A stretch of 64,000 nt of DNA, taken from Epiperipatus broadwayi (lineage: Eukaryota > Onychophora > Udeonychophora > Euonychophora > Peripatidae). Positions 48,963-60,239 of this stretch are shown here, piece by piece (position 1 is the first letter of the stretch; every line of letters starts with the position of its first letter). Under the pieces are notes generated by a model. It was not told the origin of the DNA, searched no databases, and saw only the letters and a list, made by a program, of their open reading frames with translations. The stretch spans positions 21,140,750 through 21,204,749 of the forward strand of contig JAQFVV010012396.1 in the NCBI GenBank assembly GCA_028023455.1. Reading direction: 5' to 3'. The position numbers and the translations under genes were made by a program.

Positions 48963-50389
48963 ATCTTACTTTTTAATATCAAATTACTCATTTATTTCAT
49001 ATTCTTATATTTAAGATTTTTTTGCTGTAATTATATTACCCTTGCTATAATTTATTAAACTCATGATCTCAAATCACATCTCATACTAATTTTTTACTTC
49101 GTTGCAATTTTTAAAATAAAAACACACATTTTTTAGTTAAAGATGAAGTTTTATTAAAAGTATTTATGCTTTATATAAGTCTTGTTTAAATGATTTGCAT
49201 TTATGTAATGTGCTATGTTTATCATTTCTCAACTTTAGTCATATAGTGCCTAGCTACTCCACGAGTTTCTTTCACTTTTTTGTCTCCGCATTTAAAATAT
49301 AACAAAAAAATAAAACTCTCAGAGATAATTTATTATTTCCACTAATATACATATATTACATGTAATTTATACAGAGATCGAATATTAAAGCAGATAAGTA
49401 GCGTGTGTGTAACTATAAGTAACATTATTATTTAAATTATTTTTTCTATATGACTTTATTCATTTGTTTGAAATGCGAGAAGTAAAATAGTTGTTTTAAA
49501 GCAAATCTAAAAAATAATTATTTCACATAAACTATTTTGAGATATCGTAAATGACAGTGCTAACAGTTTTCTCATTATTTTAACTCATGGTACGGTATGT
49601 GATAGTAAATTTACGGGTAGTTCAAATTTTAATCTCACTCAGAAATTTCAACAGCTGAAAAAAGTTATAGCAGAAAAAAAAAACCAATAGGCACTTAAAT
49701 TGTGCAATACTACATGCTAAACATTTCAGTTTGACAGTAATGAAAATACATAGATTCCCATGAATGGAGTAGAGTTTTTGATTTTAAGCAAAACAAAATA
49801 GTGAGAAAAAATGACTAAAGCGCAGACAAATGTATTAGATTTTGACAAGTTAGATGTAAGATAAAAAACAGAATGAGAAAATATTGAAAACTAAAGCAAA
49901 ATCCAATTATCATAAAGACCAATCCTTTATTTATTTTTATTTTTATTTTTTTTTTAAATAAAAAAACTGCATTGCTTATTTAAATTTATTTATCTCTGAT
50001 TAATATTTTGTTTTGTTTTTTAAAAAATAGATACTAATTAAAAAATCAGATATATTAATCTTTAACTGAAGTTTAAAGTTTTATTTGTGTTAGAAATAAT
50101 CTTTAGTTTAAAATGATTAGTAATAATCATTATTGCATTTATCTGACGTGGATGGTGTTAAAGCTGTGAATGGAGTGAGTTTGATAATGGTAAACAAAAA
50201 TGTAATAGTATACTAATTTAGCTAAAAAATGAAATATTTTTATATAATTACAGTTTGTTTGTGACATATATTATATTGTGTCACGTGTTTAAAAACAGAT
50301 AGATATATATATTGTAATTTGGTTTGAAAACCAATATTTTTAATAGACCTACTTTACCAATTATTATATATAGATCTGACACTTGGATA
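48963..50389. other. AT-rich spacer, no gene seen
   Basis: No frame, RNA gene or repeat partner was recognised. The stretch has poly-A/T runs only. Confidence 0.5.
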
Positions 50390-50775
50390 CTTAACAGAAG
50401 AATAATAAAGATACTTCAAATCACTCAATGAAGTATACAAAAAATTATGTCATGAGTAAAAAGAAGAGATCAAAAATGAAATACATGGGTGAGAAAGCAA
50501 AGAAATATTATTGATCTCATTGAAAAAATGCTCTGAAATAAGGCTGGGCTAAACATATTTTAAAAAAAGATGACGATATATGGACAGTTGATGTCTATAA
50601 CTAGATACCAAAACATTGTAAAAAGATCAAGAAAAAGACAACATGTAAGATGATGAAATAAATACATTTTCTGGAGTGATGTGGGAGAATAAGACTATGG
50701 AACAGAGAAAACTGGATTAAATTTAGAGAAATCATCACTCATGTTGTGGATTAATAATGCTTAAAAATGATAATG
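50390..50775 (+). pseudogene. RTE-like LINE 3' end relic, plus strand
   Basis: Two frames together read RRIIKILQITQ, then IIDLIEKM...KAGLNIF, then KKDDDIWTVDVYN and RSRKRQHVRW (about 50400-50660). The RTE C-terminus runs as 'RKILRIxLxxxRRDRI', 'IxxKKWxWAGHI', 'RxDDxRWTxxVxxW' and 'KRSRGRPxxRW', so the order is preserved. It ends with a GATAATGATG-type tail near 50770, the short repeat tail typical of RTE elements. Several stops; long dead. Confidence 0.5.
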
Positions 50776-51757
50776 ATGCCATGTTAGTAATTTAATAATA
50801 TTGTTTATGTCAAAAGATAATGTTTGTTAAGACCAAAGACATATTGAAGTCTTTAATTAAATGATATAGTAATATTATTAAGATGTAGTGAAGATTTGAT
50901 TCTCTAATATTACAACTTATTGTAGTATGTTTTCTGTTTAAAAATGTTTTCAAACATAATCATAAACATTGCTCTTTCTAGTGGCACTCAAATCAACAGA
51001 CGGTCAATAAAAAGTCAAATTTGATAGCTGATCACATATGATTTAGAAATATTACCAAATATGAATCAAATAAATTATATAATAGGATATAATTTATGTC
51101 AAATAAAATAATACAAAAAACTAAGAAAATACCTTATTGTCTACTTTATTAAAGACACAAAATTACAGACTTGAGCATACTTATTAAATAGCAGACCATA
51201 CATATGGGAAAGTGAAAACAGTTGGATGATTGGAAATGGTAGTTTCTGAAAAACATCAGAAGTCACTGGATAACAACTGGTATATTCACTGAATCATGAT
51301 ATATCTTGAATTCATTATTGTGAATTCAAAAATCTAATATTGAAAACAGGTATATTCAATTCACAAACATATAAATCCATATAGTTACTAAGATAATTTT
51401 ACAAGCAAGATTTCTGTAGAATAATTTAAATCAAACTTGTAAATAACATTTATCTTTTGTTATATCAATGCCAATATATTTTGTCAGATAAAAGATGATC
51501 ATTTTTTTCTAAACTTCATTATACTGTAAGTAAAACAAAATTGATACTCAAGAATGCTTGGTTTATTTATAATATAACAAATCAAGTGTAAACTAATTTA
51601 CAGGTTTATATAAATGATTCTTTTGAAATCTTGCTTCTAAAATTATATTAGTAAAACATTTGAATTTGTGATTTACCTACTTAGCATTATATATTTGATT
51701 GTTTAAGATTATTTTCATACATTTAAATTATTAGGGTTTCATCTAAATTAAAACACA

Positions 51758-51761
<4 letters not shown>
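50776..51761. other. AT-rich spacer, no gene seen
   Basis: Nothing beyond AT-rich sequence was recognised. Confidence 0.5.

Positions 51762-51809
<48 letters not shown>
51762..51809. repeat. Compound (CA)n(TA)n microsatellite
   Basis: About 16 CA units with one early interruption pass into about 7 TA units. An overlapping minus-strand frame containing a Cys-Val run is produced by the repeat and is not a gene. Confidence 0.9.
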
Positions 51810-51879
51810 AGAATTGTTTTGATATTGGATGTTTATATAAAAAAATAAATAGAGAATGTAGAAGAAATATAAATAAATA

Positions 51880-52400
51880 TAATTTACATATACCATTTCC
51901 AACTTTCTTACACACTTCAACAATACTATTTTTTATATCAAAACTTTATTAACACAAGCAAAAATCTTCATACAGTAGTGCCACTCAGTGCCATCCAGAG
52001 TAATCAATGGTTGCCAGAAGGCTTGTGCATAAAATCCCCTCTACTGTATGGAGAGTTTTGCCTGTGTTAATAACAGTTATGTGCAAGCATAAGAAATGGT
52101 TAACATGTGATGTTTAGTAGTTCAAAACTCTATTCTTACTATTTTGGCTGTACTGCAGTCATCATCAGAGCTACAATATCCAAATATATAATCATACAAT
52201 TAATACACATATTTATATACATAATCAAACATACATCTTAACCTAACCATTATAAATAAACATTTTTCTTTTTATTATACTATTCTTAATTGATGATGAC
52301 TGTAGGACAGTAAAAACTGTAAGAATAAAGTTTTGATATAAAAAATAATATTGTTAAAGTGTATAAGAAATTTGGAAATGGCATGATTTGTAATTATAGA
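51880..52400. mobile_element. Inverted-repeat element (about 60-80 bp TIRs) enclosing foldback copy 4
   Basis: 'ccatttccaactttcttaca' at 51893-51912 and onward to 'tatcaaaactttatt' (about 51950) is the reverse complement of 52322-52381, with a few mismatches. Weaker pairing continues outward for about 20 bases on each side. Inside lie foldback family copy 4 and a segment with 'tgcagtcatcatcagagc' that is partly matched by 'gatgatgactgtagg' near 52294. No transposase frame. Either a MITE that captured the foldback repeat, or a compound foldback element. Confidence 0.7.
51949..52125. mobile_element. Foldback repeat family, copy 4
   Basis: It contains 'cttcatacagtagtgccac', 'agtaatcaatggttgccag', 'aggcttgtgcataaaatcc' and 'ctgtatggagagttttgcc', the same blocks as copies 1-3, but the inner right arm is missing. 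It is followed by 'gcataagaaatggttaac' and 'atgtgatgtttagtag', the outer segment also seen in copies 2 and 3. A deleted member, lying within the inverted repeats of 51880-52400. Confidence 0.8.
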
Positions 52401-53862
52401 AATCAATACATAAGAAAAGAAAGAAGAAAATTGTATAAATATGATTTACCAAATTGTCTTCACAAAAATATTTATTTTCTTCAAAGTAGCCACAAATTTG
52501 GAGAATTTTTTATAGTGGCAGTGATGTCATGATTTTGGCAATGTATCAATCATTATCAATTCTAGAATTAGTTACAACACAGAACTGACTAAATTAATTA
52601 CTCATTGTGTTTTTCCAGCTTGTAGAAAAACTTTTTAAATCCTGTGCTGTTATTTTTGAATGAAAAATCTGTAATTATTTTTTATCAGAATTACTTTTAC
52701 ATGACTTGCAACAGTGTGCAGAAGGATTGGGAAATTCTTTCTCAACCTGCTTGATCTTAAAATTCTTATCATTTTAGTTATAAAGAACTTTACTAAATAA
52801 TTCTTGTAATAATTCTTCAAATATTCTAAATGCCACAAAATAATATTTAATGTACATTGGAATATCACACAGATTCTAAGATATCACTATAAAGTTTTAT
52901 TATTTTGTATTGTCTTTTTTCTGATTACTTTCATACTATAATGATCACAGGGATAGTGAGTGACTGTCATTCCATGTATGTTTAACTAATATCAATTTTG
53001 AATTTTTAAAAATTTATTATTTTCATAAATATATGACCAAAAAATTTTGATATTTAATTAAAATTAGTTCACCTAATACTGACCCATGACATTAATTAGT
53101 CTAGTCATGCAATTTTAATATCCATTCCATATATTCTTGGCATTGAAACTGGGATTCATGTGATTGTTCATGTGAATGTGATGTTCAAAATATTTCTGAT
53201 CTAATGCGTGAGTATAGCAGTTTTGACCCATGAATTAAAAATCAATAACACAATGTTTTTTTAAGAGGTTTAATAGTTCCAGAGTCGTAAAATGATTTCC
53301 ATATTGCAGAATCCATGAATCATTTTTTCTCTATGTGTATAAATGCTTATTTTTATATTCAAATTTACGATGATATAGATATAAATAAATTACACTTTTC
53401 AATTACTGAAATCTTTAAATTTATTAGCTAGGGCACCAATTTGGAATTGAGAGTAAAGAGGGCTTAAAATATCAAACGTTTATGTCTAGACATAAATTCT
53501 GATGATTTATTTTCACCCTTATAACTAATGTTAATTTATGCAAATGAAAATCATCATCAGAAATTGTGAAATTAAAAGTAATGGTGAAAATTTATTGGAT
53601 TTACAAAGCCAGTATGTATTTTCTATAAAGACACACAGAAACAAAAACTGAATATAATTTATTTAAAATAAAACATGGGAGAATATATTAAAATTGAGGC
53701 TGTAGCAGACAAATTAGATATATTAATTATTCAGCTTAATGGAAAATTATTATGTACTATAAGTTGTCATTAAAAAAATTGGTTTATTAAGAATATAAGC
53801 AACAATATTTTAAAATTATTGTGAAAAGTTTTAAATTATTACAATATGATTTCAAGTATTTG
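52401..53862. other. AT-rich spacer, no gene seen
   Basis: A 72-codon minus frame at 52650-52868 is not recognised. A loose hairpin ('attctgatgatttattttc' with 'gaaaatcatcatcagaaat', about 53507-53566) is the only structure noted. Confidence 0.45.
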
Positions 53863-53957
53863 GTCAAGTGTTGGTGGCCTAGTGGTTAGCATAGCTGCCT
53901 TCCAATCAACTGGCCCGGGTTCACTTCCCAGTCAATGCTTTGACATATTAAAAAAAG
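53863..53957 (+). repeat. tRNA-derived SINE copy, plus strand (best box A)
   Basis: It starts gtcaagtgttgg and has a consensus-quality box A, TGGCCTAGTGG (53875-53885), and box B GGTTCACTTCC (53918-53928) 32 bases after it, a normal tRNA-gene spacing. It then shows 'gtcaatgctttgacatatt' and an A run, as in the other three copies. The anticodon-loop region is not a plausible tRNA, so this is a SINE and not a gene. It sits directly upstream of a LINE 3' fragment. Confidence 0.8.
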
Positions 53958-54069
53958 TGTCATATTTTTTGCCCTCACAATTTTGACACCAAGCAAGTGC
54001 TCTCTCAGGGATCTACATAACACTCCTGGGTAAGGCAGCACTGATTAACATGTTGGTGCTTCCATGAAT

Positions 54070-54990
54070 TAATAACTTCACGCCACTTCTTAAACCACAG
54101 GTCATTTCAGAATGCAATAAACTCAGTCTGCACTGACATCTTGTGGAAGAGGAAAACAGTAACCATCAGTTTAGCCAAGATGCAGAGACTGAAAGACCTG
54201 AATGGGCACGGGTTGCATGATCTCAACACCTTCTTCATTCAGAAATCCGTATCAATACTTAAGGCAATGAATGCAAGATTGCCTGTGGACTCATTACAGG
54301 ATGAGATTGAACCTACTGACATGCTGCCACCCATACAACGTAAGTGGGCCATGGAGCTTCTAGCATATGCCAACAAATTCTTCAAAGTTATGGCATCAAT
54401 TATTGACAACACTAACACTTACTAGTAAGTTTATAAATATATGCATGCAAACATTACTGAATTAACTACTGAGCTTGATGTATATACCAAATTACTAATC
54501 AGGAAACAAAAATTTTACTACTTTGAAGCCAAACATATTGACTTTATCATAAAATTTAATTTGAAAACCTTGCTAATGAATCATTTTTTGGTAAATCATA
54601 GAAATTTCTCAAAAATAAAACCACTATGTAGCTTAGGTAAAATGGCGGATGAAACTATTGAACATATTTTTACTGCTTGCCCATTTTTGAGTCCTGCTAG
54701 ACAAAATATAATCAGAGTACTGCCAGCGAACATGAAAATTTTAAGAATCAGGGATACTATAAAGAGTAGTGTCTTTGCTGCAATTGGAGTGGGAATGTTC
54801 CTGCTTTATGCCATGTGGTTAACAAGAAATTATTTTGTTTTTAAATGAGGAAGTAAAGAACCATGAGAGTGTGTAAATAATTTATTCAAAGGACTATGCT
54901 TAGGGATTGCTTATTAGTGCTGGAAAAGCTCTTTGGGGACACTTGGGGGCAACTTAGGCCACTGGATGAAGAGCCTATCCTCAGGCATGC
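54070..54990 (+). pseudogene. 5'-truncated LINE 3' fragment (same family as 56.6-62.7 kb)
   Basis: Two adjacent frames align with the C-terminal part of ORF2 of the long copy. The frame 54141-54425 reads MQRLKDLNGHGLHDLN, matching KPRDMNGLGLHSIKV, then MLPPIQRKW matching the 'LPTDRPPPQR...W' segment. The frame 54441-54848 carries the terminal motif CSLGKMADETIEHIFTACPF, the Cys/His cluster found at the end of many LINE ORF2 proteins, followed by MWLTRNYFVFK, matching 'IWLTRCKVIFQK'. A stop at 54423-54425 and lost sequence separate them. 5' truncation is the usual product of LINE insertion. Confidence 0.75.
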
Positions 54991-56565
54991 TAATTAAAAA
55001 TTAATTGAAGATTAAAAATGATCTAGTTAGATGGAGAATGACAAAGGATCACTGCCAATCAAAATATGGACTGCACAATGATCACTGTCTAAGTCATTAA
55101 ATGAAGAGCCAGTTGTTCTGATATAAAACTAGTACACAATAATTATAGACTAAGTTTGAATGATGAGCTTCTTGCTCTGATCATGAAATTAATTTGTCAT
55201 AGTAATAACTAATAAATAAAACGGGTATATTTTCTAATTTGGAAAATTATTTACTAATGATAGTTATAATATGTGTAACAAATCCAAACAAATGTATACC
55301 AGCAAGATTTATATTGTAATTGTACGTGTATTTTCTTTAATAAAAAACAACAACATTTCATATAAATACTTTAATAATTATTACTAATTATTTATTAAAG
55401 ATTATCTCTAGACAAGTTATAATTAATTTTCAGTGGAAGATTAATATATTTGTCTTTATATAAATCTGTGATACTGATAAATATTATGCAAAAAATAGAA
55501 GTCTGCATTAAATAATCATAAATGCTAATTCAGCAATAAATATACACTCTGGAGTTGATAGGCTTTTTTCTATTGTCTTTATTTATGTTTCCAAAATGTG
55601 TGGTGGAGTACAAATTTAATTATAGAAATAAAAATGTATTTACAGTTATGAATAAATTTGAGTATAAAACAATAAATAAATCAGAAATACCATAAGCTTG
55701 TGAAATATGCTGATGGAAAAATATTGCACATAATGAATTTTTATGGTTGTATAATAGAATTAGTCTCTATATGAGTGGTATAATAGAATTAGTTTCTATA
55801 TGATTGATGCAAGATATAATAGGGCAATATAAAACTGAAAGCATTTAAACTATTATTGAATATGCATAAAATTATTAGAATGTATCATCTATTATAACTT
55901 TTAGTTATAAGCTAATGAATTTAATCTAGAATTAAAACTGTTTTAAAATATAAATAGACTTTGATATAAGTTCTAGGAATGCTTCCTATTAAGCAACCCA
56001 CCCCCCAACCCATTTACAAGATTTCTTGCATTCAAACTAGCTGCTGTGCTGTCTACTTTGGCAAATCTTGCACCAGCCATGCACCAAAACTGTTCCAACA
56101 TCAATACCTCTATAGAAGGGCTAAATACAATCCAGATCACAAATCCATATTTTTGTAGCCCCAAAACAAATTCAGCCACACATTCAAACCTACAATAGCT
56201 AGCAGTGTATGTACAGAAAGGAATGATTCTAAATGCAGTAAAGGAAACTTGGCATATTGCCAACAATATTAACTTGATAAATAAAAATAAATTTTGCTTT
56301 TCCTTCACTAAAAATGGGCCATAAAACTCATTTGTATATATTTACATTATATCTTTTACCCACAACCATCTCATACAGTAGTCATTGCTATGAGTAATAA
56401 AACCTTTATTTTAAGATTTTTTTTATTCAGCGTTTCTTGTGTATATATTAATTACAAGTGTATAGGAAAAGTTAACCAATGCATATAAAATGAAAGAATT
56501 TTGAAAATGAATCAAACTTTAACAAAAATAGAAAAAAATAACATTAAACGGATTAAAAATCTTCA
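54991..56565. other. Spacer between LINE copies, no gene supported
   Basis: AT-rich sequence with a repeated 'gtataatagaattagt(c/t)tctatatga' pair near 55750-55805. A 111-codon minus frame at 55973-56308 lies in less AT-rich DNA and has hydrophobic segments and several Cys, but I recognise no family. It might be a relic of another element. Confidence 0.4.
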
Positions 56566-56990
56566 CCTGACCTCTAGCGGCTCAACGGACCAGTCGTTGC
56601 TCAAATCATATCACCTTTGAAACATTAAAATATTCACTTTCAATCTGGAATTTCGCCTCAAAATGATCTTAAACAGACTGTAAGTACTAATTTTATTAAT
56701 CCGCATGTTTACATTTGTTTTTTAAAAAATTTACGTTCACATTATGCTTGATTTAAATCCCACATTGATTGAGTTGAATAACGTCATCTACTAATGTTCA
56801 TGGCTGGCCTACAAGGCTCCAAGCCTTCAACAACTAACATGGAAGAGGGGGGTGAATTACTTCAAAAATCCATAGTGGATAGTCAGGGAAAAAAATATAT
56901 AAACATTTAAATTTCCCAATTACAAAGCAAAACAAATCAGATAATTTATCAAAAACAAAATGTTGTGTTTCTAAAATAAACACCAGCGCA

Positions 56991-59164
56991 TTGAATGATA
57001 AAACGTTAAAACTCGACCAACAAACACGAAGGGAAAACGACAAGAATAAGTTTCCTCATACCAAAGAGAAAACATTTAAAACAGAACAAAACCCTTTACA
57101 AAACCCTTCTGATGGAGAATTAACTCCTCACCACATTGTAAAAACAACTTTAAATGGAAAAACAAAATTTTTTTTTAGCCAAACATAAAATCTGCAGCGG
57201 CGAAAATACGCAAAAAGCAACGCAAATTAGAACAACGCGATCAGTTAACGTCAATCATGCGAATGTTATAGAATACAATCTTTCCGCGAACAAGAGAAAA
57301 AATTATGAACCCAGTTTCACATCAATGCTTGTGCCTGAAAACAAAACAAAAAACCCAGATCACACTAGTAGTGAAGAGTCTACAGACATCAGCTCTTCCT
57401 CCGAAATAAAGCAAAACATTGGATATTTCAAACATCAAGATGATAATCATGATTCCAATAAAACAACAAATGAACAATTTAAGCAATCACAAAGATATAT
57501 AACTAAACCAGATTATACACAAAAAGATAATATAACAGCCAACACTTATGCAAACATTGTAAAATCAAACAATAATGACAAATCAGTAACAGGAAACATA
57601 AAACACAATTCAACACAATTCAAATAATCCGCAAGACAATAATGAAGCCACACAACAATTGATTGAGTTGATGGGGGAGTTGGATGAGGCATCAGACACA
57701 GGAATGTTTATACATGAGCCATCAAACAGTTCTCATGACCAACTCAATAATCATCAGCTTTATACTGAAACAGTTACCAAATTCAATGAAGCCATGCCAC
57801 AAGGATTACTAAAATCTTTCGCTATCTTCAATGATGAAGCCTCACTCATTCTGTCAACTACAGACCACTTACTAAGATTATTCCCTTTTCCAACCAGTAA
57901 ACTCTTCGACCTTCTAAAAGCCCAAGATCTCTGGAAAGTGATTCAAAGGGTATCATATCACCCCAACCCTCGTTATATAATCCTCCAGTTTACAAACATC
58001 ATGGCAAAACAAGCTTTTAAAAACAAATATAGGATACTTGATAGCAGATACCTAATTACCATCAATCCAAACATAGTCCGTGACACTTCAATAAGTGGCA
58101 GGGTAAAAAATTGTGGTTTGGGATTCAATATTTCTGACTTACAAAACCTTCTAATGCCTTATGGGCAAGTCACTTCTTTTAAATATCTTAGGGTCCCTGG
58201 AATACAAGAAGAAGTTCCGCAAAACATAGCACTCTTTCGAATTACATTAAAAAAAGGAATAGTGCCATTAGATATCCCCCCCACAATCCGTATTGGAAGA
58301 GTGCCTCTTTTCATCTCATTCTGGGGAGTAGAATCGCAATGCTTCGAATGCAGGAAGACTGGACACCTGTTGCGCAACTGCCCATCCAGGCAATGCACCT
58401 CTTGCGGTACCTTTGCGGGTTGGTCACATCAGTGTGGTTCAAAAGAAGAGCATATACAAGAACAGCAAAACATGCAACAGACAAAACCCGAAATAGAACA
58501 TAATCAAGATATAAAATTAGAGCATGAGACTTCTATCAAGCTGAAATCATATAATCAGTCAACAAATGATTCTCATCAAAACAACATAAAAAATCAAAAC
58601 CAATGCCAAGAAACCAACCCACAGGGATGCCACCAAACACGTCAAAACAAGACAAGCAAAACTTATTTCTCTTCAACAGACACTTGTTCTGACTTTGAGC
58701 AAGAAGAAACGGATGCTGAAACTAGGCAAGAAGAAACTGCAAGCCTCACAGAGTCTGGGCCTGACCATGTCCCTAAACCCTTCACCACACCACGCAAAAG
58801 GAAAAAGCGCCGCAACAGAAACACACAATCCACCACCTTTGTTCACAACAATAACAATAGCAGAAATATCGATTCAAATGAGACCACCTCAACCTCTGAT
58901 GACATACAGTGCAATGCTAGTCCCAACTATAAAAAACGGAAAGATGAATCCCTAAAATCAGATAATGACAATACATCAAACTCATATCATACCCAACCTG
59001 AAGCTAATACCTCTGGGCAAATAGCCCCCCAAGATTTAACATTATGGATCCCATCAACTGGTCCTGAAGTCTGCCTAATGCAAAAAGACTACCAGCTCAC
59101 TGCAAGTGTTCTAGCTAATGAACAAGAAACCAAGCAACCTACTTCAAAATGTCATTCACAATAA
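56991..59164 (+). pseudogene. LINE ORF1: nucleic-acid-binding protein with zinc knuckle
   Basis: Three frames join: 56991-57188, 57154-57627 and 57659-59164. The first break coincides with a nine-T run (57168-57176). The second coincides with an exact 10-bp tandem duplication (57603-57612 and 57613-57622) whose length equals the shift. In the last frame (numbered from the Met at 57659) a folded region of about residues 40-225 includes an RRM-like stretch near 140-185. Then CFECRKTGHLLRNC (from Cys228, 58340) is a CX2CX4HX4C knuckle, followed by CTSCGTFAGWSHQC, a variant second knuckle. A Gln/Asn/Glu-rich disordered tail carries the basic stretch PRKRKKRRNRN (near residue 380). Such proteins coat the LINE RNA. 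The N-terminal third is low-complexity Asn/Lys/Thr-rich. The stop is the TAA at 59162-59164. Confidence 0.75.
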
Positions 59165-59884
59165 CGTCACTCAACGTCAGGGGGCTTAACTCCAAAGACG
59201 GCTTTTGCTATCTCACATTGGTTCAAACTCCAAAAACCAGATATACTTTGCTTATCAGAAACTAAGCTTCACCTTCACACAGACCCCACGATAATATAAA
59301 CAATAGAGAGCTTTGGTTACTTTATTTACTCTTTCTCCATCTCAGCTACCGCTGGGGTTGCTCTCATCATCAATAGAAATTCAATTATTGACTTCTTCAA
59401 AATCCTGCACATAGATACCAATTGCATTATTGCTACTATACAAATCCAGGGTTTTCTGTTCACTCTTATCAATGTGTATCTGGTTAAAGATGAACAAATA
59501 GTACACAAAGTTATACATAATATAAACATAGCAATTAGATCGAACCCTAGCCCAGTTATCTGGCTTGGTGATTTCAACCACACTTTTGACAATTTTGAGA
59601 AAAAATATTTAAAGATGGTTGCTAGAAACATACACAGTGGGAAAGCACTCTTTCATGAAGGAGCCTTCTCTTTCTATACCAGAAGTACTCACTCACTCAT
59701 AGACCTCATATTCTACTCTCCTGAAATGATCTCGTTCATAGATACACAGCTCTGGCCTATTGCCTTTTCAGATCATCTCGCTGTTCAAGCTACTATAAAA
59801 TTGCAACCACAACTTCATACATCAACCAACCTTCCCTGGATGATGAGATTACTCAACAGGCACAATGTGCCCCCCCCCAATTAA
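59149..59884 (+). other. Endonuclease domain of LINE ORF2
   Basis: The EEP-fold nuclease nicks the target DNA to expose the 3'-OH used as primer. The Asn (TSLN), Glu (SETK), Asp-Asn (GDFN) and Asp-His (SDH) positions expected for metal binding and catalysis are all readable across two frames. The domain ends where a nine-C run shifts the frame into the linker preceding RT. Confidence 0.8.
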
Positions 59885-60239
59885 TCTCAGATATATACAT
59901 CACCTTTCAAGAACAGAAGATATGGAATCTACCAGCATTACAAGGATGGAATACATTTATAACCACAACACAAAAGTTTATTAACCAATACAATAGATAC
60001 CAGAAAGGGCCATTAAGATTACTCTCAGAACTTGATCGGACTACATCTGAACTGAAAAGCATCCAAGTTACAGAACACAACATCCCACAAATTCTACTCC
60101 TAAAACATACATATAAACAAACCAGAATGACTCTTGTGGAATATATTCGTATTAAGCGAGCACGCAATTATCTGGAACAACAAGATTGTTGGACTCCAGG
60201 TTATATCAGATGGGCCCTCGGGTCAGGAAAAAGAAATCA

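Noticed and set aside
53863-53957. Functional tRNA gene
   Set aside because: Boxes A and B are good, but the anticodon arm and acceptor stem do not form a cloverleaf, and the sequence is dispersed with an A tail, so it is a SINE.
55973-56308. 111-codon minus frame with hydrophobic and Cys residues
   Set aside because: No recognised family and no second exon or repeat partner; left as unassigned.
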